A stretch of DNA of 40,963 bases from Pseudomonas sp. Au-Pse12 (GCF_021341665.1 NZ_JAJTTH010000021.1:1-40963); one strand, 5' to 3'; numbered from the stretch's first letter, positions 23,933 through 32,107 are shown. Translations and numbers: made by a program. Notes: generated by a model not told the origin, from the sequence alone.

Positions 23933-24910
23933 TTATGGGTAAGCGACGTACACATCGCTCAGCAGATCGGCGGGGCTCGGTTTAGGGTCGGTCTTGGCCT
24001 TGCGCACCGCGTCCTCGATCAGCGCTTCCACGTCGGCATCGATCTGGTCCAGCTGGCTGGCCTGCACCAGCCCCGAACGGGTGGTGCGCTCGCGGAACTG
24101 CATCAGGCAGTCGTTGTGCTCGCGGTAATGCTTGACCTCGTCGGGGGCGCGGTAGGTCTGGGCGTCGCCCTCGAAGTGGCCGTAGTAGCGGGTCAGCTTG
24201 ACCTCGATCAGCGACGGCCCCTCCCCGGCCCGGGCGCGCTCCACGGCGGCGCCGGCGGCTTCGTGCACGGCAAAGAAGTCAAAACCGTCCACCGTCACCC
24301 CGGGCATGCCGAAGCCGGCGGCGCGGTCGGCGATGTGATCGCAAGCCACCGACCAGTTGGAGGCCGTGGCCTCGGCGTAGCCGTTGTTCTCGGCGATGAA
24401 CAGGCACGGCAGGTTCCACACCGACGCCATGTTCATGGCCTCGAACACCGCGCCTTCGTTGGAGCCGCCGTCGCCGAAGAACACCACCGACACGCCGTCG
24501 GTGCCTTGCAACCTGGCGGCCAGGGCCGCGCCCACCACCAGCGGCGCCCCGGCACCGACGATGCCGTTGGCGCCGAGCATGCCCTTCTCGAAATCGGCGA
24601 TGTGCATGGAGCCGCCCTTGCCCTGGCAGACCCCGGTCTTCTTGCCGTAGATCTCCGCCATCATCCCGTAGACGTCCACGCCCTTGGCGATGCAATGGCC
24701 GTGGCCACGGTGGTTGGAGGCGATGCAGTCATCGTCGCGCAGGTGGGCCATGACCCCGGCGGCGGAGGCTTCTTCCCCGGCGTAGAGGTGGACGAAACCG
24801 GGGATCTCGCCGGTGGCGAATTCCACGTGCAGGCGTTCTTCGAATGCGCGGATGGTGCGCATCACCCGGTAGGCGTGGAGCAACTGGTCAGTGGTCAGGG
24901 GTGTCGACAT
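23933..24910 (-). CDS. acoA: Acetoin dehydrogenase E1 alpha subunit
   Basis: This 325-aa E1-alpha has the thiamine-diphosphate motif GDGGSNEGA through to ENNGYAEA (about residues 148-182) and the substrate-side HLYAGEEASAAGVMAHL, NHRGHGHCIAKG and GKGGSMHIADF. It pairs with AcoB. The start ATG at 24910 follows GGAG and lies inside the end of acoX (23-bp overlap), so translation is coupled. The protein continues the classical aco order. The E3 (dihydrolipoamide dehydrogenase) gene is absent from the window, so the general Lpd is presumably shared. Confidence 0.95.
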   Translation of the reverse strand: MSTPLTTDQLLHAYRVMRTIRAFEERLHVEFATGEIPGFVHLYAGEEASAAGVMAHLRDDDCIASNHRGHGHCIAKGVDVYGMMAEIYGKKTGVCQGKGGSMHIADFEKGMLGANGIVGAGAPLVVGAALAARLQGTDGVSVVFFGDGGSNEGAVFEAMNMASVWNLPCLFIAENNGYAEATASNWSVACDHIADRAAGFGMPGVTVDGFDFFAVHEAAGAAVERARAGEGPSLIEVKLTRYYGHFEGDAQTYRAPDEVKHYREHNDCLMQFRERTTRSGLVQASQLDQIDADVEALIEDAVRKAKTDPKPSPADLLSDVYVAYP

Positions 24911-25988
24911 TTTTATTCTCCAGGGTGTCTTCGGACTGAAGGTTCACGGGGTGTTGCCGGTGATGGCGGTCGATGGCCAGCAGGCGCTGGCGCGCCGCGT
25001 GTGCCAGGACCGCGTTGACGTCGATGCTCAGCGGGCCGCCGGCATCCAGGGTGACCGTGGGCCGGTCGTGGGGGTTGAATTCGATCTCGCGCTCGCCATC
25101 CAGGGCCAGGGTGCCGGCGCTCAGGCACAAGGGCTGGGGCACCTCCGGTTGCAGGTAGCCGGCCTCCAGCACGCCGCAGCCCTGCAGCAGGCCGGGGGCC
25201 AGGGGCACCAGCAGCGCTTCGGGGGAGTGCGGGTCCAGGCGCATCCAGGCGCCGTGGGGCTCCTGGCGGGTGACCGGCAGCCACAGCCCGCAAAGCGCGG
25301 AAATGCCGATGGACTGGGGTTCGGCGAAGGTCACGAAGACCTGCGCCAGGTCGCTGGCGCGACTGATGGCCCGGGCACCGACAAAGGCCAGGGGCGACAC
25401 CGCCACGTCCACCAGGGCCACTTCGCTCAGGCCCCGGGACGGCTCGCGCACCAGCAGGCGCTTGTTGCGCCGCAGGGCAATCTCGGCCGGCACCCGGCCG
25501 CTGGCGTAGAGCCCACCGGCGAGGCCGGCGCTGGTGGCTTCGCGCAGTTCCGGAAAGGCGTTGTTGGTGCCGGTGGACAGGGTCAGCAGCGGGATGTCAC
25601 CGACCTCGGCGGCCACCGCCTTGTGGGTGCCGTCGCCGCCGAGCACGGCGATCAGCGCCACCCCGCGCTCGGCCATCCAGCGCGCGGCCTGGCGGGTGTC
25701 CTCGACGCTCTGGCGCAAGGTCAGGTCGAGGAATTCCAGGGCCGGCCAGTGCTGCTCCCGGGCCTGGCGGCTGCGGCTGTTCTTCTGCACCGCGGCGGCG
25801 ATGCCAGTCATGTCGGTGGGCATCAGCACCTGGGTGATGCCGGTGGCGCCAAAGGCCGCCAGCAGGCGCTGGATCACCGAGACCTTGTCGGTGCTGGAGA
25901 ACAGGCCGGCGTTGGCGGTGAGACGGCGCACATCACGGCCCGAGGCCGGGTTGGCGATGATGCCGACGGTCAGGGGGCGGCGGCTCAT
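24888..25988 (-). CDS. acoX: AcoX, acetoin catabolism protein with ATP-NAD kinase-like fold
   Basis: The 366-residue protein begins MSRRPLTVGIIANPASGRD and carries the NAD/diacylglycerol kinase-type motif VLGGDGTHKAVA and the nearby TLSTGTNNAFPELREATSAG. AcoX is found in aco operons of Pseudomonas and Cupriavidus and is needed for good acetoin use in some, but its reaction is not established. The start ATG at 25988 has GGTGAG upstream; an in-frame start at 26063 would lie only about 10 nt from the predicted transcription start. It is the first gene of the sigma-54 dependent operon and overlaps acoA by 23 bp. The C-terminal tail is polar. Confidence 0.9.
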   Translation of the reverse strand: MSRRPLTVGIIANPASGRDVRRLTANAGLFSSTDKVSVIQRLLAAFGATGITQVLMPTDMTGIAAAVQKNSRSRQAREQHWPALEFLDLTLRQSVEDTRQAARWMAERGVALIAVLGGDGTHKAVAAEVGDIPLLTLSTGTNNAFPELREATSAGLAGGLYASGRVPAEIALRRNKRLLVREPSRGLSEVALVDVAVSPLAFVGARAISRASDLAQVFVTFAEPQSIGISALCGLWLPVTRQEPHGAWMRLDPHSPEALLVPLAPGLLQGCGVLEAGYLQPEVPQPLCLSAGTLALDGEREIEFNPHDRPTVTLDAGGPLSIDVNAVLAHAARQRLLAIDRHHRQHPVNLQSEDTLENKNVDTPDH

Positions 25989-26083
25989 GGGCTCACCGCG
26001 GGCGGAACACAGGCAGGAGAAAACATCGGGCACCTCGTTCTTATTCTTCGATGGGCCAGTCAACGCTGGTTGAACAGAGCCAG

Positions 26084-26100
26084 AGCAAGGCCGGTGCCAG
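26084..26100 (-). promoter_or_regulatory. Sigma-54 (-24/-12) promoter of the aco operon
   Basis: On the minus strand CTGGCACCGGCCTTGCT matches the consensus YTGGCACGrNNNTTGCW with one substitution. The essential GG and GC are spaced correctly. Transcription would begin near 26073, leaving a leader of about 85 nt before acoX. The enhancer-binding protein AcoR is encoded divergently, which agrees. Confidence 0.85.
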
Positions 26101-26177
26101 TTGTCGGAAAATCTGCGAAAAAGGCCGTTCCAGAGCGGCTGACAGGTTTTCTGCGGCGCCTTGAAGCCAGCCTTCTG

Positions 26178-26194
26178 TGAGACGTTGCATGTCA
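26178..26194. promoter_or_regulatory. AcoR upstream activator site 1 (imperfect palindrome)
   Basis: TGAGACGTTGCATGTCA is a near-copy of the perfect palindrome at 26221-26237: the left 11 bases are identical and the right arm differs at two positions. It lies about 105 bp upstream of the predicted aco transcription start, the normal distance for an enhancer site. Confidence 0.65.
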
Positions 26195-26220
26195 GGCTGC
26201 ACGGGGCCTTGGCGAGATCC

Positions 26221-26237
26221 TGAGACGTTGCGTCTCA
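26221..26237. promoter_or_regulatory. AcoR upstream activator site 2 (perfect palindrome)
   Basis: TGAGACG-TTG-CGTCTCA is a perfect 7-bp-arm palindrome. Its centre is 43 bp, about four helical turns, from that of site 1, so both would face the same side of the DNA. It lies between the aco promoter and acoR and is about 93 bp from the acoR start, so it could also serve autoregulation. Confidence 0.7.
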
Positions 26238-26329
26238 GCGCCTCCACGGCGCCGCCCGGTGCTTGTCGAGGGCCACGGATCGGCGCTTAATGCGCCGACA
26301 ACGATAAGAAGCTGCAACCGGAGGCCTTC

Positions 26330-28198
26330 ATGCTTTCCGCACACTCCAAAGCCCATGTGGACTGCGTCAGCCGGGTCCTGAAGAACGCCGCGCACCTGCC
26401 CCAGGCGCCGGTGCCAAGCCTGATCCTCGATTCCTGGCGGCGTTCCATGGAGCAGCACCAGCTGGACCCCGGCTCGCTGCAGGGGCCGCGCATCCTCTCG
26501 GAAAACGTGCTCAAGGAATGCCGCGAGCGCTCCGAGCTGTTCCTGCGCATCGCCAGCGAAGAAGTGGCCCGCCTGCATGGCCGGGTGCGCGACGCCGACT
26601 ACTGCGTGCTGCTCACCGACGCCCAGGGCCAGACCATCGACTACCGGGTGGAATCCACCCTGCGCAACGATTGCCGCAAGGCCGGGCTGTACCTGGGCAC
26701 CTGCTGGTCGGAGGGTGAAGAAGGCACCTGCGGCGTGGCCGCGGTGCTCACCGCGCGCACGCCGATCACCGTGCACAAGCGCGACCATTTTCGTGCCGCG
26801 TTCATCGGCCTGACCTGCTCCGCCGCCCCGGTGTTCGACCCCCAGGGCGAGCTGCTGGGGGTGCTGGACGTGTCGGCAGTGCGCTCCCCCGACGACCGCC
26901 GTTCCCAGCACCTGATCCGGCAGATGGTGGTGCAGAGCGCCCGGGAGATCGAACAGGCGTTCTTCATGAACAGCGCACAGGGCTACTGGGTGCTGCGGGC
27001 CCATGCCAGCCCGGGTTATGTCGACAGCCAGCCGGACTACCTGCTGGCCTGGGACGACGACGGTTGCCTGCGGGCCCTGAACCCGGCGGCGCGGCATTAC
27101 CTGTTGCAACGCTTTGGCCGGCTGCCGCAGCACATCGCCCAGGTGTTCGACCCGCAGCGCTTGCAACGCGCCCGGGACGAGGTCCTGTGCCCGCTGTCCG
27201 CCGAGCTGCATGGCCGCTTGCAGGCGCCGCGCCGGCCTCAGAGCCGCCCGCGCCTGAGCCTGGCCGGCGAGCCGCTGGACCCGCGAGTGGAACAGAGCCT
27301 GCGCCTGGCGGTGCGGGTCAAGGACCGCCACCTGCCGGTGCTGATCCAGGGCGAGACCGGCTCCGGCAAGGAAGTCTTCGCCCGCCAGTTGCACCAGGCC
27401 AGCCAGCGTCGGGACCGGCCCTTCGTCGCGGTGAACTGCGCGGCGATTCCCGAGAACCTGATCGAGAGCGAGCTGTTCGGCTATGTCGCCGGGGCCTTTA
27501 CCGGGGCGTCGAGCAAGGGCATGCAGGGGCTGCTGCAACAGGCCGATGGCGGCACCCTGTTCCTCGATGAAATCGGCGACATGCCCCTGGCCTTGCAGAC
27601 CCGCCTGCTGCGGGTGCTGGCCGAGGGTGAAGTGGCGCCGCTGGGGGCCGCGCAACGCAAGGCGGTGGATATCCAGGTGATCTGCGCCACCCACCGCGAC
27701 CTGGAAGCCCTGGTGGCCGAGGGCAGTTTTCGCGAGGACCTGTATTTCCGCCTCGGTGGCGCGCGCTTTCAACTGCCGCCGCTGCGCGAACGCAGCGACC
27801 GGCTGGCGCTGATCACCCGGATAGTCGAAGAGGAATCCAAGCGCTGCGGCGCGCCGGTGCAACTGGGCGATGCGGCGCTGGAATGCCTGCTGGGCTACCG
27901 CTGGCCGGGCAACGTGCGGCAACTGCGGCATGTGCTGCGCTACGCCTGCGCGGTGTGCGAAGGGCCGCTGATCCAGCTGCAGGACTTGCCCGAGCAACTG
28001 CGCGGCGCCACCACCGACGGCGCCCAGCCCGTCCAGGAAAGCGCCACCAGCCCCGAACGCCAGGCCCTGCTCGACGCCCTGGTGCGCCACCGCTGGAAAC
28101 CCGTGGCGGCGGCCAAGGCCCTGGGCATCTCCCGCGCCACCCTGTACCGCCGCGTGCAGCAGCACGGCATCCAGATGCCCGGCCGCAGCCCGGTCTAA
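26330..28198 (+). CDS. acoR: Sigma-54 dependent transcriptional activator of acetoin catabolism
   Basis: The 622-aa protein has a GAF-containing sensor part (about 75-200: DYCVLLTDAQGQTIDYRVES, then GTCWSEGEEGTCGVAAVL). An AAA+ domain follows, with Walker A GETGSGKE at about 341-348, the sigma-54 contact motif GAFTGA at about 388-393 and DEIGDMPLALQTRLLRVL. A C-terminal Fis-type helix-turn-helix is at about 593-615 (AAAKALGISRATLYRRV). This is the AcoR layout, which senses acetoin or its product and activates the divergent aco operon through the -24/-12 promoter. The start ATG follows GGAGG. It is followed directly by the tandem repeat array. Confidence 0.95.
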   Translation: MLSAHSKAHVDCVSRVLKNAAHLPQAPVPSLILDSWRRSMEQHQLDPGSLQGPRILSENVLKECRERSELFLRIASEEVARLHGRVRDADYCVLLTDAQGQTIDYRVESTLRNDCRKAGLYLGTCWSEGEEGTCGVAAVLTARTPITVHKRDHFRAAFIGLTCSAAPVFDPQGELLGVLDVSAVRSPDDRRSQHLIRQMVVQSAREIEQAFFMNSAQGYWVLRAHASPGYVDSQPDYLLAWDDDGCLRALNPAARHYLLQRFGRLPQHIAQVFDPQRLQRARDEVLCPLSAELHGRLQAPRRPQSRPRLSLAGEPLDPRVEQSLRLAVRVKDRHLPVLIQGETGSGKEVFARQLHQASQRRDRPFVAVNCAAIPENLIESELFGYVAGAFTGASSKGMQGLLQQADGGTLFLDEIGDMPLALQTRLLRVLAEGEVAPLGAAQRKAVDIQVICATHRDLEALVAEGSFREDLYFRLGGARFQLPPLRERSDRLALITRIVEEESKRCGAPVQLGDAALECLLGYRWPGNVRQLRHVLRYACAVCEGPLIQLQDLPEQLRGATTDGAQPVQESATSPERQALLDALVRHRWKPVAAAKALGISRATLYRRVQQHGIQMPGRSPV

Positions 28199-28212
28199 CC
28201 CCAATGAAAACC

Positions 28213-28847
28213 TGTAGCCGCTGCTGAGCCCGCGAAGCTGCGCAAAGGCCCGCAGGGCCTTGCCTGGCGATCTCCCGCCGAACCTTCAGTGCCTTCAAAA
28301 TCCCCGCGTCTCCTACGGAGCCGTTCGCAGCCTGCGGCAGCGGCTACAAGAACCGCCCCTGCGCCCCCTGCGGTCTGTGTAGCCGCTGCTGAGCCTTGGC
28401 GAAGCTGCGCAAAGGTCCGCAGGACCTTGCTTGGCGATCTCCCGCCGAATCTTCAGCGCCTTCAAAATCCCCGCGTCTCCTACGGAGCCGTTCGCAGCCT
28501 GCGGCAGCGGCTACAAGAAGCGGCCCTGCGATCCCTGCGGTCTGTGTAGCCGCTGCTGAGCCTTGGCGAAGCTGCGCAAAGGTCCGCAGGGCCTTGCCTG
28601 GCGATCTCCCGGCGAATCTTCAGCGCCTTCAAAATCCCCGCGTCTCCTGCGGAGCCGTTCGCAGCCTGCGGCAGCGGCTACAAGAACCACCCCTGCGATC
28701 CCTGCGGTCTGTGTAGCCGCTGCTGAGCCTGCGAAGCTGCGCAAAGGCCCGCAGGGCCTTGCTTGGCGGTCTCCCGCCGAATCTTCAGCGCCTTCAAAAT
28801 CCCCGCGTCTCCTGCGGAGCCGTGCGCAGCCTGCGGCAGCGGCTACA
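28213..28847. repeat. Tandem array of four inverted-repeat-bounded units
   Basis: Four units of 136-138 bp lie at 28213-28348, 28378-28515, 28545-28682 and 28712-28847, separated by three 29-bp spacers that are almost identical, giving a 165-167 bp period. Each unit starts TGTAGCCGCTGC and ends GCAGCGGCTACA, a perfect 12-bp terminal inverted repeat. Inside are a GGCCCGCAGGGCC-type palindrome, a conserved CCTTCAAAATCCCCGCGTCTCC segment and GCCTGCGG. Differences between units are single bases or a 2-bp change. No protein-like coding is seen. A half unit occurs at 19578. It fills the gap between acoR and the AraC gene. Confidence 0.9.
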
Positions 28848-29856
28848 GGGTTGGGTTGAGGCGCGCGCGGTAGCGCCCGGGGCTTTCGCCGGTCCATTTC
28901 TTGAACGCGCGGTGGAAGGCGCTGGGCTCCTGGAAGCCGGTCAGCTCGGCAATCTCGCTGATGCTGACGTGGGTGCGGCGCAGCAGTTCGACCGCGACGC
29001 CGCGGCGCACTTCGTCCTTGATCTCTTGATAGGAACCGCCCTCGCGCTCCAGGCGCCGGCGCAGGGTGCTGGCGCTCATCTGCACTTCGCGGGCAAAGGC
29101 TTCCAGGGTCGGCCACTGGCTGTAGTGGCTGCCCCGCAGGCGTTGGTGCACCTGGCGGGTCAGGCCGTGCTGGTTGCGAAAACGGATCACCAGCCATTGC
29201 GGGGCGCTGCGCAGGAACACCTTGAGCGAGGCCAGGTCCTGGACCACCGGTAGGCGCAGGAAGCGGCTGGCGAATTCGATCTCGGTGCGCCCGGCATTCC
29301 AGCTCAGGTTGCTGCCCCACAGCAGCGCATCGTCGCTGAGGCTCAGGCGGGAATGGCGAAAGTCGGCGCGGTCGATGGGAATCCGCCGCCCGCCCAGCCA
29401 GCACAGCAGGCTGATGATCAGCACCAGCAGGGTTTCTTCGGCGTAGTGGCTGCGCAGCGGGTCGGCGCAGTGGCTTTCAAGGCTGATCACCGCGCGCTTG
29501 CCGCGCACGCTGAGCTGAGCACCGACGTCCCGTAAAAACAGGCCAAAGTTGTTCAGGCACTGGCGCAGGGCCTTCTCCAGGTTGGGCTCCTGGATCAGCC
29601 CGCGGCAGATCAGGGCAAAGGCCCCCGGCGGCATGCCACGGGAGTCGAGCTGGAAGAATTCGTCCTGCAATTCGCGGATCTGGATCAGCCACAGGGCGGC
29701 AAAGGCGCTGCCGGGCACCCGCGCCCGGGGCTGGTCGAGCAACGCCGGGTCGATGCCTGCCTCGCTCAGCACCGCCGCCAGGCGCGCCGGCTGCTGGCGC
29801 AGGGCGTGGGTCATCACCCGGACAAAGTAGACCGCGACCGAATCCGTTTCACGCAT
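28843..29856 (-). CDS. AraC family regulator with N-terminal arabinose-binding-like domain
   Basis: This 337-aa regulator is of the OruR/ArgR-like class: a long N-terminal ligand domain (residues about 15-205, containing LRQCLNNFGLFLRDVGAQLS) and a C-terminal double helix-turn-helix (LEAFAREVQMSASTLRRRLE, then ISEIAELTGFQEPSAFHRAF and WTGESPGRYRA). It is divergent from the 3-hydroxyacyl-CoA dehydrogenase gene and is its likely regulator. The start ATG at 29856 follows GGAGCA. Its stop codon TAG (28843-28845) lies inside the terminal TGTAGCC sequence of the repeat array, so the end of the protein is set by the repeat. Confidence 0.9.
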   Translation of the reverse strand: MRETDSVAVYFVRVMTHALRQQPARLAAVLSEAGIDPALLDQPRARVPGSAFAALWLIQIRELQDEFFQLDSRGMPPGAFALICRGLIQEPNLEKALRQCLNNFGLFLRDVGAQLSVRGKRAVISLESHCADPLRSHYAEETLLVLIISLLCWLGGRRIPIDRADFRHSRLSLSDDALLWGSNLSWNAGRTEIEFASRFLRLPVVQDLASLKVFLRSAPQWLVIRFRNQHGLTRQVHQRLRGSHYSQWPTLEAFAREVQMSASTLRRRLEREGGSYQEIKDEVRRGVAVELLRRTHVSISEIAELTGFQEPSAFHRAFKKWTGESPGRYRARLNPTL

Positions 29857-30027
29857 GTAGAGGCTGTGCTCCCGAAGCTGGACCTATGGCAAAAAACGCC
29901 AGCACGCTTGACCGCTTTCGGCATAGGCCGGCCACCGTGCCGGGCTCTAGACTCGCGCTGGATAACACGCTGTGCAAGGCAACCGCGCCATGCTCCGCGA
30001 AGGCCATGAACAAAGGAAGAGCTGAAG

Positions 30028-30879
30028 ATGAATCTTGCGAATATCGGGGTGATCGGCGCCGGCACCATGGGCAACGGCATTGCCCAGGTCTGCGCCCAGG
30101 CGGGCTTTGACGTGACCCTGCTGGACATCGCCCAGGGCGCCCTGGAAAAGGCCCTGGCCACCATCGGCAAGAACCTCGACCGGCAGGTGAGCAAGGGCAC
30201 CCTGAGCGAAGGCGACAAGCTCGCCGCCCTGGGCAAGATCCGCATCAGCACCGACTACGGCGTGCTCAAGGATGCGCAACTGGTGATCGAAGCCGCCACC
30301 GAGAACCTCGACCTCAAGCTCAAGGTGCTGCAGCAGATTGCCGCCCAGGTCAGCGCCGAGTGCGTGATCGCCTCCAACACCTCGTCGCTGTCGATCACCC
30401 AACTGGCCGCCAGCGTCAGCGCGCCGGAGCGTTTCATCGGCCTGCATTTTTTCAACCCGGTGCCGGTGATGGGCCTGATCGAGGTGATCCGCGGCCTGCA
30501 GACCAGCGACGCGACCCACACCCTGGCCATGAACATGGCCGAGCGCCTGGGCAAGACCGCGATCACCGCCGGCAACCGTCCGGGTTTTGTGGTCAACCGC
30601 ATCCTGGTGCCGATGATCAACGAGGCGATCCTGGTGTTCCAGGAAGGCCTGGCCAGCGCCGAGGACATCGACGCCGGCATGCGCCTGGGCTGCAACCAGC
30701 CGATCGGCCCGCTGGCCCTGGCCGACCTGATCGGCCTGGACACCCTGCTGGCGATCCTCGAAGCCTTCTACGAGGGCTTCAACGACAGCAAGTACCGCCC
30801 CGCGCCGCTGCTCAAGGAAATGGTTGCCGCCGGTTACCTGGGGCGCAAGACCGGTCGGGGTTTCCATCACTATGGCTGA
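30028..30879 (+). CDS. 3-hydroxybutyryl-CoA dehydrogenase
   Basis: The 283-aa protein starts with the NAD-binding Rossmann motif VIGAGTMGNGIAQ (residues 8-20). It shows the family's VIEAATEN, ASNTSSLSITQLA, the catalytic His in GLHFFNPVPVMGLIEV, and NRPGFVVNRILVPMINEAI in the C-terminal dimerisation domain. It has the size of the short-chain (S)-3-hydroxybutyryl-CoA dehydrogenases, which convert 3-hydroxyacyl-CoA to 3-ketoacyl-CoA. It overlaps the TetR gene by 8 bp. No thiolase or hydratase is adjacent, so its pathway is not settled; it could serve the short-chain acyl-CoA genes about 4 kb away. Confidence 0.93.
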   Translation: MNLANIGVIGAGTMGNGIAQVCAQAGFDVTLLDIAQGALEKALATIGKNLDRQVSKGTLSEGDKLAALGKIRISTDYGVLKDAQLVIEAATENLDLKLKVLQQIAAQVSAECVIASNTSSLSITQLAASVSAPERFIGLHFFNPVPVMGLIEVIRGLQTSDATHTLAMNMAERLGKTAITAGNRPGFVVNRILVPMINEAILVFQEGLASAEDIDAGMRLGCNQPIGPLALADLIGLDTLLAILEAFYEGFNDSKYRPAPLLKEMVAAGYLGRKTGRGFHHYG

Positions 30880-31468
30880 GCGCTGCTCACGCTTTGCCGA
30901 AAGCCGCGACAAGGCCCTGGAGCTGTTCGCCAGCAAGGGCTTCGGCCAGGTCGGCATGCGTGAGCTGGCGAGCCATCTGGGGCTGACCCCGGGCTCGCTG
31001 TACCACCATTACCCGAGCAAGCAGCACCTGCTGCTGGACCTGATCGAAGAGTTCTTCGATGAGCTGCACAGCACCCTCAAGCGCCTGCAGCGACGCAAGC
31101 TGCAAGGCGACTGCCTGCCGGCGCTGATCCGCGCCCACCTGAAACTGCACCGGGAATTGCCACGGCATTTTCGCCTGGTGGAACGTGACAGCGGCTGCCT
31201 CAATCCCGACCAGCAGGTGCGGGTCGGGCAATTGCGCGAGCGTTACGAGCAACAGCTGCTGCAACTGCTGGGCACCCCGCCCGGCCTCGGTGCGGCGGCC
31301 CAGCGCGCCGCCGCCCATGCCCTGGCCAACCTGCTGAACAGCGCCCCCAGCTGGTTCAGTGAACAACCGCTGCCCGAACGTGAACGCGAAGCCCTGCTGG
31401 AAAACCTGCTCAGCGGCGCCATCGAGCGCCTGCTGGGTGGCGCGCCGCTGCACAGCGCGGTGGCCTGA
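30872..31468 (+). CDS. TetR family transcriptional regulator
   Basis: The 198-aa protein has the TetR helix-turn-helix near the N-terminus (RDKALELFASKGFGQVGMRE, then LASHLGLTPGSLYHHYPSKQ). The helical ligand domain follows (HLKLHRELPRHFRLVERDSG). TetR regulators next to acyl-CoA genes usually repress until an acyl-CoA binds. The start ATG at 30872 lies inside the end of the dehydrogenase gene (8-bp overlap), so the two are translated together. It is convergent with the response regulator gene, with only 3 bp between the stop codons. Confidence 0.9.
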   Translation: MAERCSRFAESRDKALELFASKGFGQVGMRELASHLGLTPGSLYHHYPSKQHLLLDLIEEFFDELHSTLKRLQRRKLQGDCLPALIRAHLKLHRELPRHFRLVERDSGCLNPDQQVRVGQLRERYEQQLLQLLGTPPGLGAAAQRAAAHALANLLNSAPSWFSEQPLPEREREALLENLLSGAIERLLGGAPLHSAVA

Positions 31469-31471
31469 GCC

Positions 31472-32107
31472 TCAGCGCAGTTGCAGCGGGTCCACCAGGC
31501 CGGCGGCAATCGCCATGCCCACCAACTGCGGCAGGTGCTCGGCCTGCATGCGCTTCATCACCCGTGAGCGATACAAGTCGATGGTCTTGATGCTGACCCC
31601 CAGCTGTTCGGCGATCTCGCGGTTGCTGTAGCCCTGCACCAGGGGCAGCAACACGTCCTTCTCCCGTGGCGTCAGGCTTTCCAGCAACGCCTGCACCCGA
31701 GCCTGCCCGGCGCTCTGGCTCTGATGGCGGTCGGCGCGGCTCAGGGCCTGCTGCACGCTGTCCAGCAGCAGCTGTTCGTTGTAGGGCTTCTCGATGAAAT
31801 CCACCGCCCCGGCCTTGAACGCGCGCACCACGATCGGCACGTCGGCGTGGCCGCTGACAAAGATCAGCGGCAGGTGGATATCGCGCTGGCGCAGCTCTTC
31901 CTGGACATTCAGGCCGCCCATGCCGGGCATGCGCACATCCAGCAGCACGCAGGCATTGAGGCTGGGGTCGCAGTGTTCGAGAAACTCCCGGCCGCTGGTG
32001 AAGGGCACGGCCTTGAGCCCCACCGACTCCAGGAGCCAGACGGTGGAGTCAAGCATGCCTGGGTCGTCGTCGACCACGTACACCAGCTGCTGCGCCACAC
32101 TCGTCAT
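31472..32107 (-). CDS. Two-component response regulator, FixJ/LuxR type (BfiR-like)
   Basis: The 211-aa protein has a receiver domain with the acidic pocket VVDDDPGM, phosphorylation site D57 (LLDVRMPGMGG) and K in EKPYNEQ. A LuxR-type helix-turn-helix follows (LTPREKDVLLPLVQGYSNRE, then IAEQLGVSIKTIDLYRSRVM). It is co-transcribed with the kinase gene: start ATG and kinase stop overlap as ATGA. The order regulator-kinase-divergent ligase-dehydrogenase equals PA4196-PA4199, so this is a likely BfiR orthologue, though orthology is inferred from order only. It probably controls the acyl-CoA genes. Confidence 0.9.
   Translation of the reverse strand: MTSVAQQLVYVVDDDPGMLDSTVWLLESVGLKAVPFTSGREFLEHCDPSLNACVLLDVRMPGMGGLNVQEELRQRDIHLPLIFVSGHADVPIVVRAFKAGAVDFIEKPYNEQLLLDSVQQALSRADRHQSQSAGQARVQALLESLTPREKDVLLPLVQGYSNREIAEQLGVSIKTIDLYRSRVMKRMQAEHLPQLVGMAIAAGLVDPLQLR

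Noticed and set aside
26192..28204. A 670-codon open frame antisense to acoR
   Set aside because: Same shadow effect; the plus strand carries GAF, AAA+ with GAFTGA, and Fis domains.
28213..28847. Possible CRISPR array
   Set aside because: Units are about 137 bp with near-identical 29-bp spacers, inverted terminal repeats and no cas genes; this is a tandem repeat family, not CRISPR.
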